Shown here: positions 49,946 through 63,240 of the stretch, piece by piece
Layout of the letters: each line of letters starts with the position of its first letter
How positions within the stretch are numbered: the first letter of the stretch is position 1
Assembly (NCBI GenBank): GCA_018881555.1
Contig: JACAXG010000170.1
Coordinates: 1,543,052 to 1,607,051 of the forward strand
Length of the DNA: 64,000 nucleotides
Source: Amblyornis subalaris
Taxonomy: Eukaryota > Chordata > Aves > Passeriformes > Ptilonorhynchidae
Reading direction: 5' to 3'
Notes under the pieces: model-generated
The model's database searches: none
Told to the model about the DNA's origin: nothing
What the model saw: only the letters and a program-made list of their open reading frames with translations
Position numbers and translations under genes: made by a program

Positions 49946-51312
49946 CATTTCTATTACCAGAAAAGGACAGAATAGTGCAAAATTGAAAAGAGAATTAACT
50001 TGTGCCCCAAAAGGTCCCATGGCAATACATATAAGTATTTCCTTCAGAGATTCTATAGNTAGAAGTGCATGTTTAGAGATTCACACCTGTATTTTAAATA
50101 TCTCTGTCATCACAGAACTGTAGTTACATACAGAAAGTGGCATTTGAGTTAATCTGTAAAATACTTTTTTTTTAAACTGAGTTAAAACACATGGAGATAG
50201 AGGAGTTTATATGTGAGATAGAACACCTTGTTTCCAAAATCATCCAGGGAATTTAGCAAATGAAGGTACAAAAAGAGCAACGCTGTTACAGAGGGTAGAT
50301 ACAAGTGTAATTATTATATTTGTTCAACTCTAGATAAAAATAATTTTATTTTCTCAGTTTGGGAAACCGTTCTGCAAGGATCAGTTTTCCTGAGTTGGTC
50401 TGATGCATGTAGCAATTCCTTCATAATAGAAATTTTTATAACCAGTAGAGGCATTTATGGCAGATGTTTAATGCAAAATTACTGCAAAATTGCCATAACT
50501 CTTCATTGCCAACTGTTAGGAAGCAGCTAATGAATTTGGCATGCCCTGTAAAAATAACACACTTCAGGAAATCAGGAGCATTTCTCTTCCTTTCAGGAAA
50601 ATTTCTTATGTTGCCTTATAGATTCCTTCCCTCAAACTACTTTTTCCTTTACTGCTCCCTTCTNGTGGCTCCCTAAGCAAACAATTATGGCTTTTTCAAA
50701 GCAATTTCTTCCTTTTGTTTTCTAAAGCCTCTGCAATCTGGAAATGCATAAGAAAAGTGCTGGGAGTAGCCAGGCCACCATAAATTCCCTGCTGCTGCTG
50801 TTTGTGACTCCATCACCNGCGCAGATCCTGTCATTGATCCGCATGGGCTGGAGTTCCTCTGAAATCAATGGAGACTGCTACAGGAAAAAAGTAATCAAAG
50901 GCAGGAAACTGTCTGTTAATGAACAGACCTACAGTCTGTCACAACTCCCATTAGCAAAACAGACTCTGCAGACGGTAGCTCAGTGCCAGTCAGGATCAGC
51001 TTGGGAATATGGGCTTTTAAACNGTCGTCACAAACAAAAAATCTGCTTTTTTGCCACAGTTCTCCTCCCAAAACATGAAATGTAGCTTTGTTATTTTGCC
51101 CTCCTTTCCCAAACATACTCTTAGAGTCCCTGGGCATGGGATGACTTCCTCAGGGTTGGTCATCCTTGGCATTCCTGGCTGGGCTGGTGCAGTTCCATGC
51201 TTGGAATGGTCATCTGGGGTGGAAGAGCATTGTCAGTAACAAGAAGGACCATCCAAGCAATCTGTTCTGAACANAGCACCATGGAAAAGCAAATCTAAAC
51301 CCTTTCATATTC
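49946..51312. other. Unique AT-rich DNA
   Basis: No repeat family or exon was recognised. A T10 run lies near 50165. A 113-codon + frame (50744-51085) shows no known domain. Confidence 0.5.
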
Positions 51313-51390
51313 ACCTGGGATAGCAGAAGATGTCCCTGCCCATGGGATGAGCTTTAAGGTCCTTCCAGCCCAAACCCTTCTGGGATTCTT
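51313..51390 (+). mobile_element. CR1 LINE 3'-end crumb, lineage A
   Basis: A sense remnant: cacctgggatagcagaag, then tgtccctgcccatgggatga, gctttaaggtccttccagcc and ttctgggattctt. The segment between the catgg and gatgag words is deleted relative to sister copies. Confidence 0.88.
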
Positions 51391-54097
51391 TAATTTAAAC
51401 AATATATAATGATCTAGGTTATATCTACTGATTTAAAGGATCATGAAGCAGAGTTTTAATGGTTACCTAACCCCATGTTACTGATATGAAATCTGCCAGT
51501 GCCATAAAATAAAACTAGACACAGAAAATAAGTCTAAAGAGTTCTAAAGCTGTCATTTGTTTCTCTTAATAGATCAAAAAATGCTTCAACAATAAGAATT
51601 CTACACCTATTTAGAATCTACAAAGAGCAACTTTTCAGGTTTTAACAGATTCTTTATTTCAAATTCTTCACATTAAAAAAAATAAAGTGTTTTCTAAGCA
51701 TAAAACCACAGTCTAGACTATGTCATCTTAGGCCAACAGCACTGTGAAATACGAGAAGGCACCGTGAGCTTGGGTGATAGCAGTGATTCCTGGAGGAATA
51801 CAGTAAATTCTCCTTGAACAAATATAACCTGGATTTACACCAGAACAACACAAGATGATCAGATATTTGTAGATCCATCCAGGAGGAACATTTATTACAC
51901 GATGATGCAGGAAAAGCATGGTCACTTTCTACTCCCAGAAGATGGGAAGTGTTCAGAGAAGGTGAGAAATATTATTTGTGTATTTTNGCGAGGCTTGCAT
52001 GAGTACACAGCCCTTGAACGAAATCAGGGCAAAACTGGAGACAACTGGAATTTACTACTGACTTGGAAAAAAACAGGAATCCATTCTATGCCTAAAAACA
52101 ACAGCATAAACATATTTCTTTGTGCTTCTACTTGTATGCTCATTTTTTATTATCTTTACTGAGCTTTTCTGAAAAAGAAATGCTACAATAATCTCTTCAA
52201 TAACTCTGGACTTTGTCAAGGCCGTTAGGGAATTCAGAGTGCCTGAACTGGCGCTGACCTGCCATCTGCTTCCAAAAGGGCACATCCACTTTGGAAGCAC
52301 CATCCCACTTCCCATGCCAGAGGTTACACANGCATGAATAGCCACTTATGTAAATAATAGATAATGCTGGGGAATTCAGCATGGTAATGACTCTTCTGAA
52401 GAATATTGTTCAAAAGAATTAAATATTCAGAGTAATTAGACACTNGAAATTGTAACTTTGATTCTTAGCAGTTTCACACACTAATTTTGTAATTCTTTGG
52501 GTTTGACGTGTGCAAGGTTAAATAAAAAAAAATAGAAATAAAGCATTATGCAGATAAGAGTTTCAGCTCTGCTGTCTATTTTCATATTGTGTGTAACCTG
52601 TAGAAATGGATAGTTGGCATCAGGTGACAGAAAAAGTCTTAAGGAAATCTGTATATCTTTTATGCAATGAAGCATGAAGCGATTGCATTGAAAACACAGT
52701 CTCTGATCTTGCAGACATTCCACTTCCCCAGCACAGCTTCCAAATAATTGGCTTTTATGTAAGTAAAACCGGGGGAGCTTGGAAATGAAAGTTCACCCCN
52801 CCAGTGTGGGAACNGGATTTCCTGGAAACTCCTCACCACAGATTACCCAGGTTCATTTCTGGTTTGTAGTGAAACTAGAAACTTGGCCTTGATCAAATAC
52901 CATCATTTATAATCTGAATAAAAATATTTCGGGTATAAAGTGTGTCCAGAAGTATCTGTGATCACGGGATATCAAATTCCTTTAATCCAAAGACACCTTA
53001 TCTGGCAGGTGTAAAGAAACTTTGTCTCCATTGATGTGATTCCCACTATCTGTCATTTGAACTGGTCCATCACATCCTTCCAGTGGTATTTTAGTTTTAA
53101 TTGCTCCAGGAATTTCCTAGGAACATGCCATGTCATACTGCATCCCCTAAACTACAATTGGTTGCTAAACATAATTATCCCATCTTACCACTCCTATATT
53201 ATTAATTCCATACAAAGCAAAACAGTCTGAAGGAGAGGGTGAGTGAGAATCAGAGGAAAAAAANCAAGTTCTTTGCTGCTCCTCAGTGGTGCAGGCAGAT
53301 GGACGCCACACTGCCTTCACAATTCCAAAGAATCTGTTATTTGCAGGAATATGGGATTTTTTTTTTTTTTTGAAGTCTCATCTTTCTCCTCACAGAACAT
53401 TTGATTTAAAGCTAATTTAAACTACAGCTCCTGCAGTAGTAGAAGAGCAAGAAGGAAATTCCCAGGTACAGANCAGAAATGGGCTGTGAATTCATTCACA
53501 CAGGAGAGAAGTCAAACCCTGCTTGTTTCTCCCNTGGTGCTGACACTGCCTGCAAGAGCAGGCACAGGAATTCTCCTGCACTGAATAACCATTAAATCCA
53601 CCTTTCCTGACCGTGCCAAGGAGCAAGTCCACTCAGCAAGAGGCGGGTTAGGAAGTTCTAGATGGCAATAATATTGTTTCCAGGGAGCAAAAACATCCTC
53701 CTCCTCTGGCTGTGCTGTCTCCTGCTTTCTTTCCAAGCTCTGCTTTCTGTCAGGCTGGCGGAACTGCAGCTACACAGCAGCAAGAGCAGTCACTTAGCAA
53801 CTTAGCTGTACTCACTTGGGAAAAGAGTATTTCCAGGGAAAAGTTGCTTATTGATCCAAAAGAACTCGCTGTGACTCTGCTGTGCACGCAGACAAGGGCG
53901 AGTTTGGCAGTGTGATTTATACAGATGATTGATAGGTATGCCTGGAATGGATGTGAACGTGTCACTTCCACCCTCCAAAAATAGAGCCATTAAAAACGAA
54001 AACCAAACATTTTTGACACTTCTTCAGCATTTTAAATAAGTTTATAAGAGATGAGGTACTCAAGGGACAGGAAATTTTGAAGAATGGCACATTTCTC
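51391..54097. other. Unique DNA with a poly-T run
   Basis: T15 at 53357-53371. Short frames (up to 96 codons) on both strands show no known family. No repeat family was recognised. Confidence 0.5.
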
Positions 54098-54685
54098 ATC
54101 ACAGAATCACAGAATGGTTTGGGTGGGAAGGGACCTTAAAGCTCATCCAGTTCCAACCCCCAGCCATGGGCAGGGACACCTTCCACTAGCCCAGGCTGCT
54201 CCAAGCCCTGTCCAACCTGCCCTTGGACACTTCCAGGGATCCAGGGGCAGCCACAGCTTCTCTGGGCAACCTGTGCTGGGGCCTCCCCACTCTCTCAGGG
54301 AACAATTCCTTCTGTATCTCTAACCTAAATTTCCCTCTGTCAGTGGGAAGCCACTCCCCCTTTTCCTGTCACTCCAGTGCCTGATGAAAAATCCCTTTCT
54401 GGCTTCCTTGGAGATCCTGGAAGGTGCTGTGGGGTCTCCACACAACCTTCTCCTCTCCAGGCTGAGCAGCCCCAGCTCTCCCAACCTGGCTCCAGANGGG
54501 AGCTGCTCCAATCTCCTCAGCAGCTCCGTGGCCTCCTCTGGATTCGCTCCAACAGCTCCACATCCTTCCTGTGCTGGGGGCAGCCCTGCAGGGCAGACCC
54601 TCAGGGGTCTCACCTGAGCAGGGCAGAGGGGCAGAATCACCTGTCTTGACCTGCTGGTCAGGCTGCCTTTGATGCCCTCCCCAAG
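54098..54685 (-). mobile_element. CR1 LINE, 0.59-kb copy, lineage A
   Basis: An antisense copy with its tail at left (catcacagaatcacagaatg). It runs through the lineage A 3' region and ccacacaaccttctcctctcc to cagggcagaggggcagaatc and ttgatgccctccccaag. It extends further 5' than most copies. The word catccttcctgtgctggggg leads into a deletion relative to the full ORF2 wording. It lies head-to-head with the copy at 54797. Confidence 0.96.
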
Positions 54686-54796
54686 AGGCTGTCTGAAAAA
54701 TAAGTGAATAGGCTAAAGAAACTTGCTTTGAAGAAAAACAAAATATTTATTACATAATCTTAGCTGATTCATTTAAACTCTTCCTGAGCATCGAGA
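54686..54796. other. Short spacer between opposed CR1 5' ends
   Basis: An AT-rich 110-bp segment separates the 5' ends of two CR1 copies that point away from each other. No repeat was recognised in it. Confidence 0.5.
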
Positions 54797-55062
54797 TCAA
54801 GCAACAGGACAAGAGGAACGGGCAGGGCCTGAGCCCAGGGAGTTCCCCTGCACAGGAGGCAGAACTTCTGCCCTGGGCAGGGCCCGAGCCCCGNACAGAT
54901 TGTGCAGAGAGGCTGGGGAGTCTCCTCCCTGGGGATATTCCAGAGCTGTTGGGCACAATCCTGTGCCCTGTGCTCTGGGATGGCCCTGCTGGAGCAGGGA
55001 GGTGGCACCANAGGAGCCTCTGTGGGATCTTCCNGCCTGACCCACCCTGGNATTCTGTGATA
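54797..55062 (+). mobile_element. CR1 LINE 3' fragment, lineage D
   Basis: A sense copy with a 3' end unlike the others. It reads caacaggacaagaggaacgg, cctccctggggatattccag, ctgtgctctgggatggcc and gcctgacccaccctgg, then attctgtgata. It is the only example of this wording in the window. Four N bases fall within it. Confidence 0.85.
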
Positions 55063-58000
55063 TGTGGCTTTCCTACCTACAGTGCATAAGGACATGCNAA
55101 GGAGAAAACCCCCAAAATAAAGCTGAGAAAACATATTTTTCCATCTTTTCTGAGCAGCTGCTGCTGGGGGAACTGATCNAACCAGTATGATCCACTCCAG
55201 CCTTTCCTGTATAAAGCTGTGGTAGCATTGCAGTCATGGTGNGGCTTTGGATACATCAGGATCTCAGGGAAAGAAGTCATATGAGAAAACCCAAAATGAG
55301 CTATCCATGTCAGTGCTGTGCTTACTTAGCTTTGCCCATTACCTCCAGGGAATGTGAGCACTCCTTTGCCTCTGCACATGTATGATTTTATATATACACC
55401 TCTACAAGGGTGTATTATTATATAAAATAATATATCTTATATAATAAATAAAAATCAAGCCACCATGACTGAAATATCTGACAAACAGAGAAGTGACTGC
55501 TTTAATAGCACCATGCTTTTGCACCCTGTGGTATTTCTATTTGCATATTAATGTAGTTGAAGGTCAGATGCCACTAATTACAACCTATCCACTCTGTCCA
55601 ACATCCCACCACCGAACACTCAGGAGTGGACCTCTTAATGCCATTATGCAAATGATACTTAAGTACAGAAATAAATTCAAAATAGTGGCATGTAAAGCAG
55701 CGTATTAGCAGGAGGTAAATTAATAAATATATTCAAGAAATTGAAATTAAAAATTATTATTCAACATGAGATTAATCATTCCGGAATGATGTGTGAAAAA
55801 ATAATGATTTCTTTCCCCCTGGTGTAACAGAGTAAAACACCCAGTGTCTTGGCAGGATGTATTACCCAACACTCCAGCATGGGTCTGATAGAGAATGTCT
55901 TGAAGTAAATGTTAAAGAACTGTCCTGATCAGTAGAAAAGTGAAGAACTGATTTCAAATTATTTGAAAATTTATTGAATTCATGTAAATAACCTCCAACA
56001 AAAGAAACCCCCAAAAATCCAAAAGCCGACCACATCTCACAGTATAACATCTTGGTACTGGAGACAATGTATAGTATGCTTTCTATAAATCTTGGTTAAT
56101 GTCAATAATGAGTAAATTGTTGCTTACCNCTATAAATTAAGTATCTTTCACATGTAACTCCATGGAATAAAAATAAGTGATTATTAGTTCTTTGATTTGG
56201 AGTGTGAAAATAAATGNAGCATTTCTTCTAACAACCCTTTTCCTATATAAAATCACAGTATAAACAACTGCATAACCTGAAAGAGAAGAGCCCATANGAA
56301 AAACATCCCTGGAAACAAGCANTGAATTCAGACAATCGAGCACTTACAGGCACTTGCTGAAAAGGAGGAAGGAGGGAATAGAATCCTTTTGTCTCTTGTG
56401 GGACAGCAACGACAAATGCAAGACTTCCAAAGACAAAGCTGCCATGTCAAGGGACACCCGNAGTCCTGGATGAGTTTTCCAGGGATGGAGGTGCAAGGAA
56501 AGCCACAGGTTAGCATTTGTAAGACAACAGAACAGATTTAACCTGCAGCAAAACCCCAAAAGGAATTCTAGTGACATGCAGGATAGANGGATAGGGAAGG
56601 GTGGAGGGTGTCTGTGCTGTTGGTTTCAATCAAACAGGAAGATAAAATTTAGTGATATCTGAGAACTGGCAAAAACAGACACATAAATTAAACAGTTACA
56701 TAAATTAAAGCTCAATTGTGCAAGAACTTCACCATGCTGTGAAAACTTTAGGCTTTAAAAATTTTATCTCCTGTGCCACAGTCTTTCACATGANATTTTC
56801 ATTCATTCTCTTGCACCAAGACTTTCTTCTTTGGTTGCTTGTAAATAAAGGTTCAGCTTTAAAATGATAAAATCTCTCTGCAGAACAGAAGTCAAGGTCC
56901 ACGACAAGAGACTATGGACTGAAGGGAAGGAGGGGGANTATCAGCACGGTTTGAATCCACAATATATCAAACTATTTTTAACATCAGTGTTCAAACAAGG
57001 GTAACTGCTACAGGAAAAGCCTGGGACAATGCAAGAATGCTCTCAGCATCTTGATACATGTCAGGAAAGATCATCAGCATTTCTTGGGGATAAATTCCTC
57101 CCAGAGCAGAAATCTGTCACAGCAGGATCCAAAATCGGGAAGGGCGCACAGTGCTATGTAAATCTTTGTTTATAAAGGTAGGAAACAAAGCAGAGTCTTT
57201 TAGAGTATCCTTCAGGGGATGGTGGANTAATAAATCACCATCTCTGGATCCTGAATTCTGTAATATTTACCCAAGCAGTCTTTCATCTATTTCTCAAAAA
57301 TATTTTGTCAATAAGGAAAATAATAAAAAAAAAAAAAAACTCTAAGATTCCATCTTGAAATTTGATTTGTACTACCTTAGTCTATGTGCTCAACAGTTTA
57401 GCCAATAATGTCTTTGTCCNTTTCCAATTTGATACTTCAATTTTACACCTATTTTATCTTTTTATCAGTTCCTTTGGATGAAGGACTCAGGAGGAGTCCT
57501 TAGGAACTAACTACAATTTGTATTCTCCTTCCCTATAATTTTTGCCATTTTGTAGTATGTAAACCCTTCTATATTAACAAAATTATTCTTGCTTTGTTTT
57601 TGTCTTTCATTTTATTCAATGTAAGACAACTGTACAGGCCCAATCAATGTAATTCCTTCTATAATAATCAAGGAAAAAAAAGTGAAAAATTTATTTCCAC
57701 AGGTTTTGTTTTCATAAGGTTATTGTACTAAACCCACTTCAATAGCTGTTAGNTTGTTATCAGACTAGCAGAATAGAGTAGAAAAAGTTCTTAATTAACA
57801 AATATGAATCAACATTTTAGGACTGATAATTTAGAGGGTTTAAAATAATGAACAAAAATAAAAGCACAAAGTCATAAAAGATAAGACTGAGCAGTATGTT
57901 TTTAATAAAAGAGTTTNCTGGTTTTCATCTAATTCCATCTGGTTTCAATCTTAAAGGCTTTCTCTGTAGCAATACATTAGACTGCAGATCATGGCTATAA

Positions 58001-58702
58001 AAACCTGTCAAAGGAGAGATTTCCCCTCCTGGTGTAAGACAACTGAATAATCAAACACTCCTACTATTATCTGCAATAATAATTTTAACATTTGTTCTTC
58101 TGTTGTAAATTGCTCTCTGTCATTTAATAGGCATAAACCACAAATCTTGCAAGGAGCTGAGCAAGACACTCCTTTCCAAAATCCTTGAGCAGTTTTACCT
58201 GCACAGTCCTTTTCAGGTCTGTGGTCTGAATTACCCAAAACAATGATGTTTGAGCTGCTCTGAAACCTCCCCTGCAGCACACACACTCGTGCTGAGATGA
58301 ACAACNATAAAATGTTAACAGGGTTTGTCTTCTCTGGCAGAACAGATCCACATTAGCAAAAGTCCCCTTTGCTGCAGAAGGTTGAAGAGTCTCTCAAGCC
58401 TTTCACAAGGACTCCAGAATGATGTGCTGAATGCCTTCAGCTGCCTTCTCCATATTTTTACACGATCATTCCACAATCATAAGGCTGTTTCTACTCTAAA
58501 ACCTTCAGGAAAGAAAATCTTGCCAATATCTGTGGTTAGTCCTGTGGCNTATGATGAATGGGCTTATGCAATTACTTAAAGATTTNCTTCTCTTTTTTTT
58601 TTAAGANTTCAGGAGTTCTGGTCTAGAACNATCAGGGTGGCTGAACATATTGAAAACATCTTTGATTCATATGTTGAGACAGAGAAATCATTTGATGACA
58701 TC
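55063..58702. other. Unique AT-rich DNA
   Basis: Contains a TA-rich tract (55389-55449) and an A15 run (57325-57339). Frames of up to 100 codons near 58008-58351 overlap one another and have no recognisable motif. No exon is supported. Confidence 0.5.
55389..55449. repeat. TA-rich low-complexity tract
   Basis: Irregular TATA/ATAA sequence with an interior of mixed bases. No regular unit is dominant. Confidence 0.75.
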
Positions 58703-59034
58703 CCAGTGCCTGAAGGGAGACAGCAAGAAAGATGGAGACAGACTCTTTGCAAGGGATGGAGGGACAGGACAAGGGGGAATGGCTTCCCACTGCCAGAGGG
58801 CAGGGTTGGATGGGATATTGGGAAGGAATTGTTCCCTGGGAGGGTGGGCAGGCCCTGGCACAGGTTGCCCAGAGAAGCTGTGGCTGCTCCTGCACCCCTG
58901 GAAGTGTCCAAGGCCAGGCTGGATGGGGCTTGGAGCAGCCTGGGCTAGTGGAAGGTGTCCCTGCCCATGGCAAGGGGTGGCACTGGATGAGATTTAAGGT
59001 CCCTTCCAACCCAAACCATTCTGTGATTCCATGA
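58703..59034 (+). mobile_element. CR1 LINE 3' fragment, lineage A, well preserved
   Basis: A sense copy starting cccagtgcctgaagggagac and tggagacagactctttgcaa. It is continuous through ggcttcccactgccagaggg, ggaaggaattgttccctggg and cctgcccatggcaaggggtg to accattctgtgattccatga. It covers the lineage A 3' part with few disruptions and contains no N bases, so it is a useful local reference. Confidence 0.96.
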
Positions 59035-59719
59035 AAGCACAGCAGGTCCCTCCTGGCTGCAGAACCAAGGCAGACCTGAGTATATTTGCACATTTGGAAC
59101 TACAAATATACTGTCCTAACCCAAATCTGACAAACACAAAGCTGCNTAAGGGTTACACACCCAAACATGTGGCCTGCTCCACATCTCATTTCCTTTTCTT
59201 TGCCAGCAAAATACCTCCATTACCACCTTGACCCCTTTCTAAATCCATCCATCAATCAATCAATCAATCAATGCTACTGTCTTACTTGTGCCCCAGTGTA
59301 ACTCCTCCACACACTTCAGGAATTCCTCAATAGTTCCCCCCATAAGGGAGCAGGTTTTAGCACAGCTTTTTCCCTGTTTGTTTAATAATCCATTTCCTCT
59401 GTATAGAAACTAGAAAAATAAAACCGTTTAGCAGGAAATAGGAAGTAGCTGGAACCCTGAAGTGTGAGTGTGCTGGTGTCAGAACACAAAGTTGCTGTGC
59501 TGAGCCCTAATGAATACCCAAGGCAATAAATAACTTAATTCCTAACAAGAAAGCACTAGAATATTCACTTNATAGAACTAATCCACTGACATGNNATTCA
59601 TTAATTATCCCCATTTGATCTTTTCAGACACTGTAATTGGCTGCAGATGGAATGTCACAGTAAGGCACACAGGAAAGACACAAGTTATACCTGAGAGCTC
59701 CCCTGGCTGCTGACAGCAA
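59035..59719. other. Unique DNA with an (ATCA)n microsatellite
   Basis: Apart from the tetranucleotide run at 59242-59273, nothing recognisable was found. Confidence 0.55.
59242..59273. repeat. (ATCC)/(ATCA) tetranucleotide microsatellite
   Basis: Two ATCC units followed by about five ATCA units, then a return to unique sequence. It is short and nearly perfect, so probably length-polymorphic. Confidence 0.9.
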
Positions 59720-59906
59720 CAATCACAGAACCACTGAGGCTGGAAAAGAACCCCAGGATCAGAATCCAGCCNTTGACTCATCCCCACCTTGTCCCCAGCC
59801 CAGAGCACTGAGTGCCACGGCCAGGCCTTCCTTGGACACCTCCAGGGATGGGCACTCCAACACCTCCCTGGGCAGCCCCTGCCANNGCCTGACCACCCTT
59901 TCCATT
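59720..59906 (-). mobile_element. CR1 LINE 3' fragment, lineage B
   Basis: On + it starts aatcacagaaccactgaggc and continues caccttgtccccagcccaga, cttggacacctccagggatg and gcctgaccaccctttccatt. It stops at the same CR1 position, within the ORF2 C-terminal segment, as the copy at 20858. N bases at 59885-59886 fall in the ccaaggcc word. Confidence 0.95.
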
Positions 59907-60875
59907 GTTAATGTTAAGAGCACACAGGTATAAACACAATCTCCCTTCTTCTCAGTAATTTTAACAACTCACACTATTCTTTGGAATCACAGTTGAAGTA
60001 ATTCAGAGGAAATTTCGACACATCAGCTGGAAGCAGTCTAAGCAGAGTGATTTCAGAAAACTTTGTAAGTACTTTTTATTTTGTGGTAATAACAGAAATG
60101 TAGGCCTTGGAGGCTTAGCAGTAAAAGAAGGAAGAAAGAATTTCCTGGTGTATAGCAGGATCATTTTAAGCAACATAGTGATGGCCTCAGTGAGTAACAC
60201 TTTGCAAAGGTCTCGTGGTGTAAAANCATCAAAGATATTGATTACAGGAGCTGCAAAAGCACTTAAGGACCGAGCTCCCTCGAGGAACACACAGAGAATA
60301 CTACAACTACCTGTCACTGGAACAGCTTTGTTACTGTTTTCCTGGGCCTTTGAAATTGAAATTATTTACGTAACATTTGAGATTGCCACTCTTTATAACA
60401 GGGCTAAGAAGCAGCACACATGCCTTACAACATTATGCAACAACATCAGCTGTAAATTAGCACTAAAAGTTACAACACAGCTGAAAAATAACCTTTTCAT
60501 TTAACTTGGAAAGTTANAAGTTCATTTGGCTTTAGACTTTCTCAAACAGGATAATCAGCTAAGGTACTTGGTAATACTCTTCATTAAATCTATTTTGCAG
60601 CTTGGGATATTGCTGAAACCCACAGTCGTTAGAGAATATATTTCTGTTTTCNTCCAAAATGTCAAAGATCACACTGAAAATCTTGCTGTTCAAAACCTTC
60701 ACCATCTCTGCCATCCCCACTCCTGATCAGGATTGTACTCATCTTTTTTATATATCAACCGATAAAAGATAAAATCCCTTCTTTCCCACTCAAATGAGCA
60801 ATTTAAGATCAAGTGAACAGATAACAATGTTTCTTAACATAGGTTGGCTGAATTATAACGGGGATTAAGAGACTG
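59907..60875. other. Unique DNA, no gene supported
   Basis: Overlapping frames of 104 (-) and 118 (+) codons at 60003-60504 have no recognisable domain. Nothing else was recognised. Confidence 0.5.
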
Positions 60876-60992
60876 TAGAATCACAGAATGGTTTGAATGG
60901 GAAGGGACCTTAAAGCTCATCTCATTCCCATCCCTGCCTTGTGCAGAGACACCTTCCACTAGACCAGGTTGTNGCTCAAATTCTGTCAAACA
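60876..60992 (-). mobile_element. CR1 LINE 3'-end fragment, lineage A, decayed
   Basis: On + it starts tagaatcacagaatggtttg, then gggaccttaaagctcatctc and accttccactagaccaggtt. It degrades into gctcaaattctgtcaaacac, which still aligns with the gctccaagccctgtccaacc segment. Older-looking than its neighbours. Confidence 0.9.
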
Positions 60993-61910
60993 CTGTGAAA
61001 TTTTCTCTCANCTATCAGATCAAGGAAGTGCTTGCAGCATAGGTTCCTAATCAGACTTTTATTCCAATATTTAAATCATTTCCCTTTGCGTTTGAAACTG
61101 AGCAGGCGAATAAAGGGAGTTCCACATCAACTTGCTTTTAACTAATTGCAGAGGTTGATGATGTTGCTTTAAACGTAATTAACTGCACCGACAGAAGTTC
61201 ACAGAGGCNCCACACTTTCAAGAGACACTGAATGGAAGGTGTATAAAATATTATTTATGTGAGTGATTCCCTACTAAAAGTTTTGTTTAAGCCCAGAAGG
61301 AAGGCACTCTTCTCGTGCTCTGAAGGTGAAATGCAGCTGTGTTATGTAATAAGCTCCATAGAACAAAAAAGAAAATGTATTTGAAACAAAAAAAAAATTA
61401 CTTTATATTGCATGCTACTGTATGGGGGAACAAGCNGAAATCCAATCTCCGGACAATTTTCTGAAACCAGAAAGAAAACAACGGAATTGCTAAGAAAGCA
61501 ATCAGACACTTTTTTTTATGCTACCTGTCTTGATTTTTAATAGCAATAGCTCTATCTCTCAAAACACAATTTGATACCAAATATAATTTATTTTTTCTCG
61601 AGTTCAAAGAACTTAAATTGTTTCTTATAGAATGTAAAACAAAACAAAACAGAACACCCAAACAAACAAATAAACAAAAAGAAGAAAAACATCATTTACT
61701 TTTAAGATATGCAAGGAAGAAAAAACCCACATGTACCGAAATTGTAAAATCTATTTTCTCTTTTCTCTACACACAAAAGGGATGGTGATTTTCATGGAAT
61801 CTGCATCCATAATTATTCACATTGCGTTTTAGTAACCTTTGGTCTACCGGAAATCACAGAAATACTGGGGTTTGATTTGGTTTTGCATCTTCCTTGGAAG
61901 ATAACTATTA
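60993..61910. other. Unique AT-rich DNA with an (AAAC)-rich patch
   Basis: An AAAC/AAAT-rich stretch lies at about 61636-61690. The rest is unremarkable AT-rich sequence without a recognised exon or repeat family. Confidence 0.55.
61636..61690. repeat. (AAAC)n-like simple repeat
   Basis: Imperfect AAAAC and AAAC units, for example aaaacaaaacaaaac and aaacaaacaaataaac. Confidence 0.85.
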
Positions 61911-62092
61911 ATCATGGAATCATGGAATATCCTGAGCCATGCCCAGCCCCCTGTGGGGCCAGCAGGAGCTGTTCCTGCTCTCCAGCCCTGCCCTGGTCCA
62001 GCTCCAGCCGTTCCCTGGCGCTGTCCCTGGTCCTGGAGCAGAGNTCAGAGCTGCCCCTCGGGAGGAGCTGCAGCCCCGGGGGAGGTTCAGTG
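61911..62092 (-). mobile_element. CR1 LINE fragment, lineage C, internally deleted
   Basis: On + the tail is atcatggaatcatggaatat. After only about 25 bp it jumps into cagccccctgtggggccag, a word about 190 bp inside the 14706 copy. It then continues through ctgttcctgctctccagccc to ggggaggttcagtgc. About 160 bp is missing between tail and body, so this is an internally deleted or recombined copy. Confidence 0.9.
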
Positions 62093-63240
62093 CAAAGGGA
62101 TTGATATTTTTTTCCCACCCCATTAACAGGAAAAATAAAATGACTTGGGATCACGGGTCACATTGAAAAGCATCAGGGAGTCNAGAAAACGTGACTGATA
62201 TTGCTTCACACTAATGCTCCCCTCATTTCTTTGTGTAAACCACCGGCGACTGGCAATCCTGGAGAAGGATATTCAATTTACAATTTACNGAAAGCCGAAT
62301 TCTATTTGTATCCATGACCTTGAGAAAACAATGACAATCAAGCAGGTTTTTCAGAATTTTAGTTTCTAAATTTTAGTTTCCAAAGAGTCACTAAAAATAC
62401 CGTTGAATTTTCATTTCAAAAAAACCACATTTTGTCTTTTGAGCCTTAATTGTTTTTTTGTAATGGCGTACATTATTAACAGAAATAGTAAACAATCTGG
62501 AAGTAACGTTAGGTGTTTACCGCTGAGAGGCATTTTCAATAGTGGACTGAATGTAAAACACCTTTCCACTTTAGAGAGATGACACACAGAGAAATGTAAT
62601 AATTAAACCCCCCAACTTCTAAAATCATGCTTAAAATNAATAAAATTTTACTTACTGACACTCTGGTTCATCTGAAGGGATTATTATCTGCTAAATATGT
62701 ATTTTTTTTCTCTACTCAAACACNAAATATTGCATGATGGATATTTTTCAAAATATTTTAATTATAAAATTGAATTTTTACATGCTTCATATCGTGATCT
62801 TGCACAATGTCTCTGCATGAGGCCATCAGACTCCCAGTGTTTGGTCTCTGCTCANATGTGATACTCAACGAGACATTTCTTCCCTGAAAACTAAAGATTC
62901 CCATCCNTTTCCTCCGTTTGGCATGTCCCATTCTGTCCCTCCCAGTCCATTGTTCACAAACACGAAAATGTCTCAGAAAAACAGAAATGTAGCAAATCAG
63001 CTACAAGTGATGCTANTCTATAGACATCTGCACGCAGGGAAAGAGGAATTTGGGGGGTAATTTGATGTGGATATTTTGTAGGATTACTGCACAATATAGA
63101 TTGCANGTTGTCATTTGTTTACACACCCAGTCGTGCTCCCAAAAACCCTATCAGGAGGAAGAGAACCACACCCCTGACTTAACAAAGCTCTAACAACAAA
63201 TTAACACNAAAACACAAGCAGCCACAATTATTAAATTAGC
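62093..63240. other. Unique AT-rich DNA
   Basis: AT-rich with several N bases and short homopolymers. The near-tandem word aattttagtttc occurs twice near 62357-62381. No exon or repeat family was recognised. Confidence 0.5.

Noticed and set aside
50974..51005. ggtagctcagtgccagtcag, resembling a tRNA A-box
   Set aside because: No matching B-box, anticodon arm or acceptor pairing could be found downstream.
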